Positions 19,214 to 27,417 of a stretch of 64,000 bases of DNA are shown one piece after another. Made by a program: the position numbers and the translations under genes. The stretch is from Streptomyces sp. SS1-1 (GTDB lineage Bacteria > Actinomycetota > Actinomycetes > Streptomycetales > Streptomycetaceae): positions 1,426,001 to 1,490,000 of the forward strand of contig NZ_WBXN01000004.1 of NCBI RefSeq assembly GCF_008973465.1. The letters are read 5' to 3'. A model generated the notes under the pieces. That model had not been told where the DNA came from. It was given only the letters and a program-made list of their open reading frames with translations, and ran no database searches. Position 1 is the stretch's first letter, and the number at the start of each line of letters is the position of its first letter.

Positions 19214-19999
19214 ATGACCTTGTTCGTCGGCACCTCGGGGTGGCAGTACCGGGACTGGCGGGGCGTCCTGTACCCGGCGGACGTGCCCGTGCGGCGGTGG
19301 CTGGAGGAGTACACGGCCCGGTTCGCCACGGTCGAGCTGAACAACGCCTTCTACCGGCTGCCGTCGCGCGAGAACTTCGAGGCGTGGCGGGAGCGGGTGC
19401 CCGACGACTTCGTGGTCGCGGTGAAGGCGAGCCGCTATCTGACCCACATCAAGCGGCTGAAGGACCCCGAGGAGCCGGTGCGCCGGCTGATGACCCACGC
19501 CGAGGGCCTCGGCGGCCGGCTGGGCCCGGTCCTGCTGCAGCTGCCGCCGACGCTGCGGGCGGACGCCGGGCTGCTGGACGCCTGCCTGGCGTGCTTCCCG
19601 GCCGGCGTCCGGGTCGCCGTGGAGCCCCGGCACGACAGCTGGTGGACGCCCCTCACGCGGGGCGTCCTGGAGACCCGGGGCGCCGCCCTGTGCTGGGCCG
19701 ACGTGGGGTCGCGGCCGGTGACCCCGCTGTGGCGCACCGCGGACTGGGGGTACGTCCGCTTCCACGGGGGCCGCGCCCGGCGCCGGCCGCACTACGGCCG
19801 GCAGGCGCTGGAGACCTGGGTGGGGCGCCTTTCCGGCACCTGGTCCGCCGGCGAGGACGTGTACGCGTACTTCAACAACGACCCGACGGGCGCGGCGGTC
19901 GAGGACGCCATGACGTTCGCGCGGGCGGCGCGCAGGGCGGGCCGGGAGCCGACCCGGACGCCGGAGCGCCTGCTGCGCCCGGCGGCTCAGTCCTCGTAG
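19214..19999 (+). CDS. DUF72 (YecE-like) protein
   Basis: 261 residues of a TIM-barrel-like family. The N-terminal GTSGWQYRDWRG, the VELNNAFYRLPS strand, AVEPRHDSWW and the C-terminal VYAYFNNDPTGAA are all hallmarks of DUF72. The biochemical function is unknown. The start is 21 bp after the AAA gene stop. Its last 13 bp overlap the convergent GntR gene. Confidence 0.88.
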   Translation: MTLFVGTSGWQYRDWRGVLYPADVPVRRWLEEYTARFATVELNNAFYRLPSRENFEAWRERVPDDFVVAVKASRYLTHIKRLKDPEEPVRRLMTHAEGLGGRLGPVLLQLPPTLRADAGLLDACLACFPAGVRVAVEPRHDSWWTPLTRGVLETRGAALCWADVGSRPVTPLWRTADWGYVRFHGGRARRRPHYGRQALETWVGRLSGTWSAGEDVYAYFNNDPTGAAVEDAMTFARAARRAGREPTRTPERLLRPAAQSS

Positions 20000-20358
20000 G
20001 CGGCCCGCAGCGCGTCCCGTACGGCCTCGAGCGCCGCGTCCTCGTCGAGGCCGAGCCGGCGGACCCGCTCGGCATAGCCCTGGGCGGCCGACGCGGCCTC
20101 GCGTTCGGCGGCGGAGCCGGCGGCCGCCACGAACGTGCCGTTGCGTCCCCGTGTCTCGATCACCCCGTCGTTCTCCAGCGCCCGGTACGCCTTGGCGACG
20201 GTGTTGGCGGCCAGCCCCAGGGACTGGGCGAGCCCGCGCACGGTGGGCAGCCGGTAGCCCACCGGAAGCACCCCCGACCGTGCCTGCTCGGAGATCTGCG
20301 CCCGCACCTGCTCGTACGGCGCGACGGCACTGTCGTCGATGTGGATCTTCAAGGTCAC
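19987..20358 (-). CDS. GntR family (YtrA-type) transcriptional regulator
   Basis: 123 residues from the GTG at 20358, the first start that gives the usual short N-terminus (TLKIHIDDSAVAPYEQ). A winged helix covers residues ~10-75 (LPTVRGLAQSLGLAANTVAKAY), followed by a short helical tail, as in the YtrA subfamily that usually represses adjacent transport or stress genes. It is divergent from the double acetyltransferase gene with 70 bp between starts, so it may regulate that gene and itself. Confidence 0.87.
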   Translation of the reverse strand: MTLKIHIDDSAVAPYEQVRAQISEQARSGVLPVGYRLPTVRGLAQSLGLAANTVAKAYRALENDGVIETRGRNGTFVAAAGSAAEREAASAAQGYAERVRRLGLDEDAALEAVRDALRAAYED

Positions 20359-20428
20359 AGGCCGATTGTCCCGTACCCGCCGGAAAATGGGAGGCACCCC
20401 CGGCAGGTCCCCGTCTAGCGTGCGCGCC

Positions 20429-21358
20429 ATGACCGTGATCGTGCGCGACCTCCGTATCGAAGACCCCGGCGACGTCGGGCGGTTCGTCCACTGCCGGCGC
20501 CTCGCCCTGCCGCACATGCTGTGGAACGAGGACGCGGTCCGGCACCATCAGACGCACACCCACCCCGACGCCCACTACCGCTCCCTGGTGGCGGAGGAGG
20601 ACGGCGAGACGATCGGCACGGCCCAGACCGGGCTGGCGTACGACAGCCCGGAGCCGGGCCAGGGGTACCTCAACATCTATGTACGGCCGGACCGTACGGG
20701 GCGCGGCGCGGGCGGGCTGCTGGTGCGGGTCGCCGAGGAGCACCTGGCGGCGCGGGGTGCGACCAGGCTGTTCTCCTGGGTGCTGGACGAGCCGGGGCAC
20801 CGGGCGTTCGCCGGGCGCCGCGGCTACCGGCCCAGCCGTTCCTCGCACTTCCTGCGGCTGGACCTGGGCGGCGGGGCGCTGCCCCCGCTCCAGGATCCGC
20901 CGCCCGGCGTGGAGCTGCGCACGGCGGCCGACTTCGCGGACGACCCGCGCCCGCTGTTCGTGCTGGACACCGAGGTGACCGCGGACGAACCGAGCGATGT
21001 GCCCGCCGAGTTCACCGACTACGAGGCGTGGCTGCGGGAGACCTGGCGGCATCCGCTCCTCGACCTCGGCCTCAGCTCGGTGGCGGTGGCCGACGGCCGT
21101 CCCGTGGCGTTCAGCCTCGCGCACACGGACGGCACGGCCCGCTACGCGACGGCCATGACCGGGACCGCGCGCTCCTTCCGCGGGCGGGGCCTGGCCCGGC
21201 TGGTCAAGAGCCATTCGCTGCACCGCGCCCGTGCCGCGGGGTACGAGGAGGCGCTGACCGGCAACGACAGCGACAATGCAGCCATGCTGGCAGTCAACCG
21301 CCGGTTCGGGTACGAGATCCGCGCGACGGAGGTGCGGCATGTCCGTGAACTCGGCTGA
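20429..21358 (+). CDS. Tandem GNAT acetyltransferase
   Basis: 309 residues, ATG at 20429. Two GNAT folds in line: the first has VRPDRTGRGAGGLLVRVAEE (acetyl-CoA loop), the second FRGRGLARLVKSHSLHRA with NDSDNAAMLAVNRRFGY. The substrate is not evident. The stop overlaps the start of the DUF402 gene by 20 bp, so the two are probably one transcript. Confidence 0.85.
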   Translation: MTVIVRDLRIEDPGDVGRFVHCRRLALPHMLWNEDAVRHHQTHTHPDAHYRSLVAEEDGETIGTAQTGLAYDSPEPGQGYLNIYVRPDRTGRGAGGLLVRVAEEHLAARGATRLFSWVLDEPGHRAFAGRRGYRPSRSSHFLRLDLGGGALPPLQDPPPGVELRTAADFADDPRPLFVLDTEVTADEPSDVPAEFTDYEAWLRETWRHPLLDLGLSSVAVADGRPVAFSLAHTDGTARYATAMTGTARSFRGRGLARLVKSHSLHRARAAGYEEALTGNDSDNAAMLAVNRRFGYEIRATEVRHVRELG

Positions 21359-21842
21359 CCGGCCCGTCCGGCTGGACGTGGTGCTCGTCAAGGGCGGGCG
21401 TACGAAGATCCGTTACGCGGCGGAGCTGCTGGACGACGACGGCGTCCGGGTCGCCGTCCGCGCCCCGTGGGCGGGCTCCGGGGTCCGTGACTTCGGCTTC
21501 GTGCGCTTCGAGCCGGGCGACGTCTTCACCGAGTACTACTGGCGGGACCGCTGGTACTCGGTGAAGGAGGTCCGCGCCGCGTCGGGCGCCCGCAAGGGCT
21601 GGTACTGCGACGTCACCCGCCCGGCCACGCGGTCCGGCGGCGAGCTGGTGGTGGAGGACCTCGACCTGGACCTGTGGTGCTCGGCCGACGGGGCCGAGGT
21701 GCGCCGGCTCGACGAGGACGAGTTCGCCGAGAGCGGTCTGACCGAGGCGGACCCCGAGGCCGCCGCCGCGGCGGTCGCCGCGCTGGACGAGCTGGAGGCG
21801 CGCGCGAGGGGCGAGGGCGGCCTGGAGTCGCTGCTGCGGTAG
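21339..21842 (+). CDS. DUF402 family protein
   Basis: 167 residues. The motif order KIRYAAELL, VRAPW, EYYWRDRWYSVKEV and KGWYCDVTRP is that of the DUF402/FomD-like fold, which includes nucleoside-diphosphate and cytidylyl-ester phosphatases; catalytic acidic residues are present in LDLDLW. The start ATG has GGAGGTGCGGC before it and lies inside the acetyltransferase gene. Its substrate here is unknown. Confidence 0.82.
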   Translation: MSVNSADRPVRLDVVLVKGGRTKIRYAAELLDDDGVRVAVRAPWAGSGVRDFGFVRFEPGDVFTEYYWRDRWYSVKEVRAASGARKGWYCDVTRPATRSGGELVVEDLDLDLWCSADGAEVRRLDEDEFAESGLTEADPEAAAAAVAALDELEARARGEGGLESLLR

Positions 21843-21846
21843 ACGG

Positions 21847-22461
21847 CTACGGGACGGCGACGACCGCGTACCGCTCGTCGGTCACGGTCCTCCCCCACAG
21901 CCGGGCGTCGTCCGACAGCCGCTCCACGCGGGCGTCCCCGGTGAGGGGAGCGAGCAGGCCGGTGAGCCGGTCGGCCGGTATGCCGACCGGGCTGACCGTG
22001 CCCCACACGCCTTCCACCAGCACCAGCCGTCCCCCGGGCCGCAGCAGCCCCACCCAGTGCCGCAGCACGCGCGCGGGGTCCGCCTGCGTCCACAGGACGT
22101 GCCGGACGAGTACGACGTCGAAGCGGTCCTCGCCGACCGGTGGCGCCGCCGCGTCACCGACGAGGAACACCGCGTCACGTCCGGCGAGCTTGGCGCGGGC
22201 GCGCTCCACCATCGCCGGGGACAGGTCCACGCCCGTCACGCGGTGTCCCTGCTCGGCCGCGAGCAGCGACAGACTGCCGGTGCCGCAGCCGACGTCGAGG
22301 ACGTCGCCGGCGCGGGCGGGCAGCCAGGAGGCGAGCCGGTCCGCCCACGCCCGCCGCACCTCGGGGTCGCGCAGGCCGTGGTCGGGCTCGTCGTCGAAGG
22401 TGGGGGCGGCGGCGTCCCAGTCCGTGTACGCGCTGCTGAGGGGCTGTTCACCGTTCGTCAT
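21847..22461 (-). CDS. Class I SAM-dependent methyltransferase
   Basis: 204 residues from the ATG at 22461. SAM-binding motif I is VLDVGCGTG near residue 54, followed by motif II VTGVDLS and motif IV FDVVLVRHVLW. This is the layout of small-molecule (UbiE-like) methyltransferases. The N-terminus (AYTDWDAAAPTFDDEPDHG) resembles a branch often annotated as Methyltransf_11. The acceptor is unknown. It is convergent with the DUF402 gene, 4 bp apart. Confidence 0.86.
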   Translation of the reverse strand: MTNGEQPLSSAYTDWDAAAPTFDDEPDHGLRDPEVRRAWADRLASWLPARAGDVLDVGCGTGSLSLLAAEQGHRVTGVDLSPAMVERARAKLAGRDAVFLVGDAAAPPVGEDRFDVVLVRHVLWTQADPARVLRHWVGLLRPGGRLVLVEGVWGTVSPVGIPADRLTGLLAPLTGDARVERLSDDARLWGRTVTDERYAVVAVP

Positions 22462-22477
22462 GGACCCAGCGTGACAC

Positions 22478-22517
22478 CCGCCACTGACAACGGGATTCGT
22501 GACGGCCGCCACTGACA
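22478..22517. repeat. Two 12-bp direct repeats CCGCCACTGACA
   Basis: Identical copies at 22478-22489 and 22506-22517, 28 bp apart, between the methyltransferase and the 44-residue gene. A possible regulator site; could be chance. Confidence 0.3.
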
Positions 22518-22606
22518 GGACCTGCGGCGATGAGGAACTCTCCCCGGACGCGTCTACCTCCGTGCCAACGCGGAACACGGTAGGCACTGCACTGAAGGAG
22601 GCAGCC

Positions 22607-22741
22607 ATGCGCCGGACAACCGTGCAGAAGCCCCTGAAGAAGCCGGATGCCCGCAGGGTCCGCGAGGAGGCGGAGCAGTCCCCGTCGGGACGACCCGAGA
22701 TCCGCAAGGACATCGCCCGCACCTGGTGGCCGGAAGGCTGA
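22607..22741 (+). CDS. 44-residue basic protein
   Basis: ATG at 22607 with a near-ideal ribosome site (GAAGGAGGCAGCC) ahead of it. The product is 44 residues, highly charged (KPLKKPDARRVREEAEQ) and ends in ARTWWPEG, with no signal peptide or membrane segment. Codon third positions are GC-rich as in real genes. I do not recognise a family. Its strong translation signal makes it more likely to be a gene than chance. Confidence 0.6.
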   Translation: MRRTTVQKPLKKPDARRVREEAEQSPSGRPEIRKDIARTWWPEG

Positions 22742-22769
22742 GACACGCCGTCCGCCGTACCGGGCCGGA

Positions 22770-23219
22770 TCAGCCGAGCCGCTTGCGGTAGTGCAGGCGG
22801 TCGTAGGGACCGCTCACGCGCCGCTCGACGAGCTCGTAGCCGTACTTCGGGTAGATCCTCTGGTTCTCCCACATCATCGCGTTCGTGTACAGCCTGACCT
22901 CGGGCAGGCCGAGCGCACGCGCGTGTGCCTCGACGAACCGCAGCAGCCGTCCCCCGACGCCCTGTCCCTGGGCGTCGGGATGCACGGCGACGGTGTCCAG
23001 GTACAGGTGGCCGGGGTGCGCCTCGACCACGACCAGCCCGGTGACGGGCCGGCCCGTCACATACACCTTGCCCGCGGCCACGTTCGCCGTGTGGTCCGCC
23101 TCCATGGGCACGGGGACCACCCCGATGCGCTCGATGTACGGCGTGAACGCCGCGTCGGTCACCGCCTTCACGGCCGGCACGTCGGCGGCGGTGGCCGGCC
23201 GGATCTGCTCGCTCGTCAT
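22770..23219 (-). CDS. GNAT family N-acetyltransferase
   Basis: 149 residues, one complete GNAT fold: IRPATAADVPAVKAV at the N-terminus, the beta4-alpha3 region LDTVAVHPDAQGQGVGGRLL with the acetyl-CoA loop, and MWENQRIYPKYGYELVER at the end. The substrate is unknown. Confidence 0.87.
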   Translation of the reverse strand: MTSEQIRPATAADVPAVKAVTDAAFTPYIERIGVVPVPMEADHTANVAAGKVYVTGRPVTGLVVVEAHPGHLYLDTVAVHPDAQGQGVGGRLLRFVEAHARALGLPEVRLYTNAMMWENQRIYPKYGYELVERRVSGPYDRLHYRKRLG

Positions 23220-23383
23220 GGGACGACGGTAGCTACCTGATCCCAGGCTGAGCGGTCCCTTAAGGCGACCCTAAAGATCGCCATCAGGCCTCTCGGGCAG
23301 GCGATTTCGGCGTTCATCCGGGCTAACTTCTGATCGCCCCCACGGGATTCACCCCCTGCACCAGGCCCCTGAGGAGATCCGCC

Positions 23384-24415
23384 ATGCCCGCACGCCGCAA
23401 GGCCGCCGCCGTCGCCGCGCTCGGTCTGACACCGCTCGCCCTGACCGCACTCGCCGCCGCGCCCGCCTCGGCGCACGGCACGATGGGCGACCCGGTCAGC
23501 CGGGTCTCGCAGTGCTACGCGGAGGGCCCGGAGAGCCCGAAGTCCGCCGCGTGCAAGGCGGCCGTCGCGGCCGGCGGCACCCAGGCCCTGTACGACTGGA
23601 ACGGCATCCGCATCGGCGACGCCGGCGGCCGGCACCAGCAGCTGATCCCGGACGGGAAGCTGTGCAGCGCGGGCAACGAGGAGTTCAAGGGGCTCGACCT
23701 GGCCCGCGCGGACTGGCCGGCGACGAGCGTGAGCAGCGGGTCGTACACCTTCAAGTACCGGGTCACGGCCCCCCACAAGGGCACCTTCAAGGTGTACGTC
23801 ACCAAGCCGGGCTACGACCCGTCGAAGCCGCTGGCCTGGGGTGACCTGGATCTGGCGCATCCGGTGGCGAGCGCCGTGGACCCGGCGGCGGAGGGCGGCT
23901 TCTACACGTTCTCCGGCACACTGCCCGAGCGGTCGGGCAAGCAGGTGCTGTACGCGGTGTGGCAGCGCTCGGACAGCCCGGAGGCGTTCTACTCCTGCTC
24001 GGACGTCACCTTCGGCGGAAACAGCGGGAACGGCGGAAACGGCGGAAACGGCGGCAGCGGTAGCGGCGGCACCGCGGGCGGCGGGTCCACGACGGCTCCC
24101 GAGTCGTCGCCGGCGCCGAGCGCTTCCGCGCCCTCCGAGGAGCAGATCGAGGCCGGTACGGAGAAGTCGACGGTCGAGCACGGCGGGCACGGGGACCAGG
24201 ACGCCCGCACGTCGGCGGAGCCGGCCGCTGCCGGAGCGACGCCGTCCGTCGCGGCGAACCGGCCGAAGGCCGCGAGCGCCGGGGAGAACCTGGCGGAGAC
24301 GGGAGGGGACGCCTCCACCGGGTATCTGGCGGTGGGCGGGGCGGCCACGCTGGCGCTGGGTTCGGCGGTCCTGTTCGCGTCGGTGCGCCGGCGGGCGGCG
24401 GGCGCCCGGCGCTGA
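23384..24415 (+). CDS. AA10 lytic polysaccharide monooxygenase with LAETG sorting signal
   Basis: 343 residues. The signal peptide ends at Ala30, so the mature protein starts with His31 (HGTMGDPVSRV), which with His131 (TAPHKGTF) makes the copper histidine brace of AA10 enzymes. The catalytic domain ends near residue 208. A Gly/Ser/Asn and Pro/Ser-rich linker follows, then LAETG (Leu303-Gly307), a hydrophobic segment and an RRRAAGARR tail. That is the class E sortase signal (LAXTG) of Streptomyces. The enzyme should cleave chitin or cellulose oxidatively while covalently fixed to the cell wall. From memory, the S. coelicolor counterpart is among the predicted sortase substrates. Confidence 0.9.
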   Translation: MPARRKAAAVAALGLTPLALTALAAAPASAHGTMGDPVSRVSQCYAEGPESPKSAACKAAVAAGGTQALYDWNGIRIGDAGGRHQQLIPDGKLCSAGNEEFKGLDLARADWPATSVSSGSYTFKYRVTAPHKGTFKVYVTKPGYDPSKPLAWGDLDLAHPVASAVDPAAEGGFYTFSGTLPERSGKQVLYAVWQRSDSPEAFYSCSDVTFGGNSGNGGNGGNGGSGSGGTAGGGSTTAPESSPAPSASAPSEEQIEAGTEKSTVEHGGHGDQDARTSAEPAAAGATPSVAANRPKAASAGENLAETGGDASTGYLAVGGAATLALGSAVLFASVRRRAAGARR

Positions 24416-24436
24416 CCCCGGGACACCCCCTGGGTT

Positions 24437-24475
24437 CCGGGGCCTGAACGGCGGCTCAGGCCGGTCAGGCCCCGG
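24437..24475. terminator. Bidirectional terminator, LPMO and lipase
   Basis: CCGGGGCCTGA (24437-24447) pairs perfectly with TCAGGCCCCGG (24465-24475), and an inner CGGC/GCCG stem lies in the loop. It lies between convergent genes. Confidence 0.7.
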
Positions 24476-24489
24476 CGGTGTGTCCGCGG

Positions 24490-25356
24490 TCAGCCGATCG
24501 CGGACGCACAGGTGGTCGGGGTGGCATGGGCCGGGTCGAGCGCGTTGGCCACCTCGTGGAAGGCGATGCGGTCGGTGAGGCCCACGAGGGCGTGTTCGGA
24601 CAGGTCGATCGCGCACTTGTCCTGGATGAGGACGTTCTTCACGGAGGAGCCGGACAGGAACTGGGTGCGGTACGGGGTGACCACCTCGTCGTACTTGGTG
24701 GCGATGACGGTGTAGCGCACCCCGGGGACGGTGTCGCCGCCGGCGTTGAGCCGTTTCATGAAGTCGGACCCGGCGACCTGCTGGGCGAGGGCGGGGGTGG
24801 CGGCGTTCAGGAGGTCGCCGGCGCCGGGGAAGTACGGCAGCAGGTTGGCGAGCCCGGACAGGGTGGTGCCGTGGTTGTTGGGCGCGATGCCGACGAGGGC
24901 GTTCACCTTGGGGGCGCCGCCGAGGAACTTGAGGTAGTAGCGGGGCATCATGCCGCCCTGGGAGTGGCCGACGAGGTCGGCCTTGGCGGCGCCGGTGGCC
25001 GCGAGCACCTTGTCGACGAAGGCCGACAGCTGTTCGGCGGACTTGTCGATGGGCCCGAGGGCGTGGAAGAGCGGCACGCCCGGCAGCTGCCCGTAGTCGA
25101 GGGAGAAGACGCAGTAGCCCCGGTTTGTCAGATAGGGCGCTAGGAACAGCCAGTTGTCGACGGAGTTGGCGAAGGTGCCGTGCACCAGGACGACGGGGCG
25201 GGGGTGGGCGGCGGAGGGCTTGCAGGAGTAGTCGTTCCAGCCGCTGCTGGGTGCCGCCGCCGGGGCGGCCTGGGCGGCGGTGGCGGGGACGACGGCGACC
25301 GCGGCGGTCAGCAGCAGTGCGGCCAGCGGTCTGAGCACTCGTTTCCAGGGCAGCAT
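24490..25356 (-). CDS. Secreted alpha/beta-hydrolase lipase
   Basis: 288 residues, ATG at 25356 with GAGGAGATCACCC upstream. The signal peptide (residues ~1-31, ending AAQAAPA) precedes a lipase domain with the oxyanion motif LVHGTFANS, the nucleophile elbow GHSQGG, and a C-terminal His in SEHALVG. Cysteines near the N-terminus (YSCKPS) and C-terminus (TTCASA, QDKCAI) probably form disulfides. It should hydrolyse triacylglycerols or esters outside the cell. Confidence 0.9.
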   Translation of the reverse strand: MLPWKRVLRPLAALLLTAAVAVVPATAAQAAPAAAPSSGWNDYSCKPSAAHPRPVVLVHGTFANSVDNWLFLAPYLTNRGYCVFSLDYGQLPGVPLFHALGPIDKSAEQLSAFVDKVLAATGAAKADLVGHSQGGMMPRYYLKFLGGAPKVNALVGIAPNNHGTTLSGLANLLPYFPGAGDLLNAATPALAQQVAGSDFMKRLNAGGDTVPGVRYTVIATKYDEVVTPYRTQFLSGSSVKNVLIQDKCAIDLSEHALVGLTDRIAFHEVANALDPAHATPTTCASAIG

Positions 25357-25534
25357 CGGGTGATCTCCTCGCGGCTCAGGGGGGAGGTGCGACGGCCTTA
25401 CGCCCTGTGATCCGGATCACGAAGGATGCTGTTCACTCGTCAAGTTACGGGCGAGTAGCACTCACTGGGAAGTTACGCGTCGGTAAAAACTTCCAGCGGT
25501 AGCCGGGGATCTGATAGGGACCCCTGACAGACCG

Positions 25535-25981
25535 TCACCAACCGGGACGGACCGGCCCGTCGGAGGCGATGCGCGTCAGCCCGTGCAGCAGGGCCCGCAG
25601 TTCCCCCTCGTCCAGCCGAGCCGCCCAGACCCCCACGGCCTGCGCCGCCGCCTCCTCGGCGGCGCGGGTGCAGGCCCACCCCCGCTCGGTGAGCACGACC
25701 AGCCGGGCGCGCGCGTCACCGGGGTGCGGGCGCCGCTCGGCGTAGCCCTTGCGCACGATCTCGTCGACGAGCTGGCTGGCGGCCTGCTTGGTGACGCCGA
25801 GATGGGCGGCCAGCTCGGTGACCGTGGCGCCGTCCGGGGCGAGCCGGGCGAACGCGAACCCGTGCGCGGGCCGCAGCCCTTCGAAGCCCCGGGCGACCAC
25901 GCCGTCGTGGATGCGCCGGGTGAGGTCGCCCGCGGCGGCGAGCAGGGCGGCGGACAGGGCCATGGCGTCGGAGTTCTGCAC
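25535..25981 (-). CDS. MarR family transcriptional regulator
   Basis: 148 residues, GTG start at 25981. The winged helix spans about residues 45-110: ATVTELAAHLGVTKQAASQL is the recognition region and GDARARLVVLTERG the wing. It is divergent from a cupin gene, with a symmetric double palindrome between them that fits a self-regulating MarR switch. The ligand is unknown; it may be the compound that the cupin protein acts on or binds. Confidence 0.9.
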   Translation of the reverse strand: MQNSDAMALSAALLAAAGDLTRRIHDGVVARGFEGLRPAHGFAFARLAPDGATVTELAAHLGVTKQAASQLVDEIVRKGYAERRPHPGDARARLVVLTERGWACTRAAEEAAAQAVGVWAARLDEGELRALLHGLTRIASDGPVRPGW

Positions 25982-26009
25982 GCAGGCATTGAAACACCCT
26001 TGCGCAATC

Positions 26010-26047
26010 GGTCAAGCTGCTTGACCATATAGTCAAGCAGCTTGACC
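26010..26047. promoter_or_regulatory. Double MarR operator, perfect 38-bp palindrome
   Basis: A perfect inverted repeat with 16-bp arms (26010-26025, 26032-26047) around CATATA. Each arm contains its own perfect 7-1-7 palindrome, GTCAAGC-T-GCTTGAC (26011-26025) and GTCAAGC-A-GCTTGAC (26032-26046). The two centres are 21 bp apart, two helical turns, so two dimers would bind the same face. The site lies 28 bp from the regulator start and ends 18 bp before the cupin ATG, covering both promoters. Confidence 0.85.
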
Positions 26048-26065
26048 ATCATGGAGGAGTCCGTC

Positions 26066-26440
26066 ATGCCCGTCGTCCGTCCGTCCGACGCCGTGGTGCA
26101 CGAGATGCACGGCGCCCGTTTCGTCTCGTACGCCACCCCGCTCACCGGCAGCCGGGAGCTGTGCGCCTGGCGCGGCGAGGTGCCCGCCGGCACCCGCGCG
26201 CCCGCGCACACCGTCAGCAAGGAGGAGATCCTGCACGTCCTCGACGGCGAACTGCGCGTCACCCTCGACGGGGAGACGACCCGCGTCACCGCGGGCGACA
26301 CGCTCATCGTCAACGCCGGCGCCACCCTCACCGTCGAGAACCCGGGCGCGCGTCCCGCGATCACCTGGGTGACCACGCTCGTCGGCCTGGAGGCCGAACT
26401 CGCGGACGGCACGCGCATCGCGCCCCCGTGGGCCCGCTGA
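26066..26440 (+). CDS. Cupin domain protein
   Basis: 124 residues from the ATG at 26066, six bases after GGAGGAG; a TTG at 26042 lies within the operator and is less likely. It is a single beta barrel with the first cupin motif EVPAGTRAPAHTVSKEEILHV-like (only one clear metal His) and the second motif NAGATLTVENPGARP. Many such proteins bind or isomerise small molecules, or protect against them. It is divergent from the MarR gene and should be induced when that repressor leaves the shared operator. Confidence 0.85.
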   Translation: MPVVRPSDAVVHEMHGARFVSYATPLTGSRELCAWRGEVPAGTRAPAHTVSKEEILHVLDGELRVTLDGETTRVTAGDTLIVNAGATLTVENPGARPAITWVTTLVGLEAELADGTRIAPPWAR

Positions 26441-26442
26441 GG

Positions 26443-27417
26443 TCACGCGGCCAGCGCCCCCGGCACCACCGCGCGCGCCCCGAACCTCGCCCGCACCCGG
26501 TCCGCGGCCTCCTCGACACGGCGTGCCTTCTCGTCCACCGGGTCGAAGGTGAGCTGGTACGAGGCCCGTTCGGCCGGGTCGAGGCCCTCGGCGCGCAGCG
26601 CGACCGCCCGGACGCGGGCGCGCTGGAATCCCAGGGCCTCGTACAGGCCGTAGGCGGTCCTGGTCAGAGCCGCCGAGTGGGCCGTCGGTTCGCTCAGGGT
26701 GCGGCTGCGGGTCGTGGACGAGCGGTCCGCGTAGCGCACGGTGAGGGTCAGGGTGCGGCAGACCTTGTCCAGGGCGCGCAGCCGGGCGCCCAGTTCCTCG
26801 GCGGCGGAGAGCAGGGCGCGGCGGTGCCGTCCGGGGTCGAGTTCGTCGCGGGGGAAGGGGCGTTCGGCGGCCAGCGAGCGGGACACGGCGTTCGGGACGA
26901 CCCGGCCGCGGTCGACCCCGCCCGCCTTCTCGCGCAGTTCCCGGCCGGCCCGGGCGCCGATCAGCCGCTGGAGGGTGGACAGGGGCGCGGCGGCGACCCG
27001 GCCGAGGGTGTCGAGGCCGTACGCGCCGAGGGTGCGGGCGGTGGCCGGGCCGACGCCGGGCAGCGCGGCGACGGGCCGCTCGGCCAGGAACGCCGCGAGG
27101 GAGTCCGGCTCCGAGGGCGCCACTCCGGTCACGCCGGGCCGGGCGTCCCCGAGGGCCACGCGGGCCAGCATGGGGCCCGGGCCCGCGCCGATCGCGCAGT
27201 CGACCCCGTGGTGGGCGAGGGCCCGCACCCGGATCACCGACGCCAGCTCGACGGCGTCCCGGCCGAAGTACCGTTCGGCGCCGCGCAGATCGGCCAGCGC
27301 CAGGTCCGGGGGCAGCGCCTGGACGACGGGCGTGAAGTCCTCCAGCAGTCCGAGCAGCCCGGGCAGGGCCGTCTCGTCCCCGGTCGGCAGCTGGAAACGT
27401 ACGCAGAGGATGGTCAT
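26443..27417 (-). CDS. Y-family polymerase-like mutasome protein (ImuB-like)
   Basis: 324 residues from the ATG at 27417, coupled by an ATGA overlap to the end of dnaE2. The fold follows Y-family polymerases: a palm region, a helix-hairpin-helix (AALPGVGPATARTLGAYGLD) and a little-finger region. The catalytic carboxylates are missing. Active enzymes begin with a DMDAFFASVE-type motif and have an SxDE motif; here the N-terminus reads MTILCVRFQLP and the second region reads LALADLRGA. This is the pattern of ImuB, the non-catalytic adaptor that brings DnaE2 to the sliding clamp. I see no obvious clamp-binding peptide near the C-terminus. Confidence 0.75.
   Translation of the reverse strand: MTILCVRFQLPTGDETALPGLLGLLEDFTPVVQALPPDLALADLRGAERYFGRDAVELASVIRVRALAHHGVDCAIGAGPGPMLARVALGDARPGVTGVAPSEPDSLAAFLAERPVAALPGVGPATARTLGAYGLDTLGRVAAAPLSTLQRLIGARAGRELREKAGGVDRGRVVPNAVSRSLAAERPFPRDELDPGRHRRALLSAAEELGARLRALDKVCRTLTLTVRYADRSSTTRSRTLSEPTAHSAALTRTAYGLYEALGFQRARVRAVALRAEGLDPAERASYQLTFDPVDEKARRVEEAADRVRARFGARAVVPGALAA

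Noticed and set aside
24019..24065. Short GGCGGAAAC repeats
   Set aside because: These encode the Gly/Asn linker of the LPMO.
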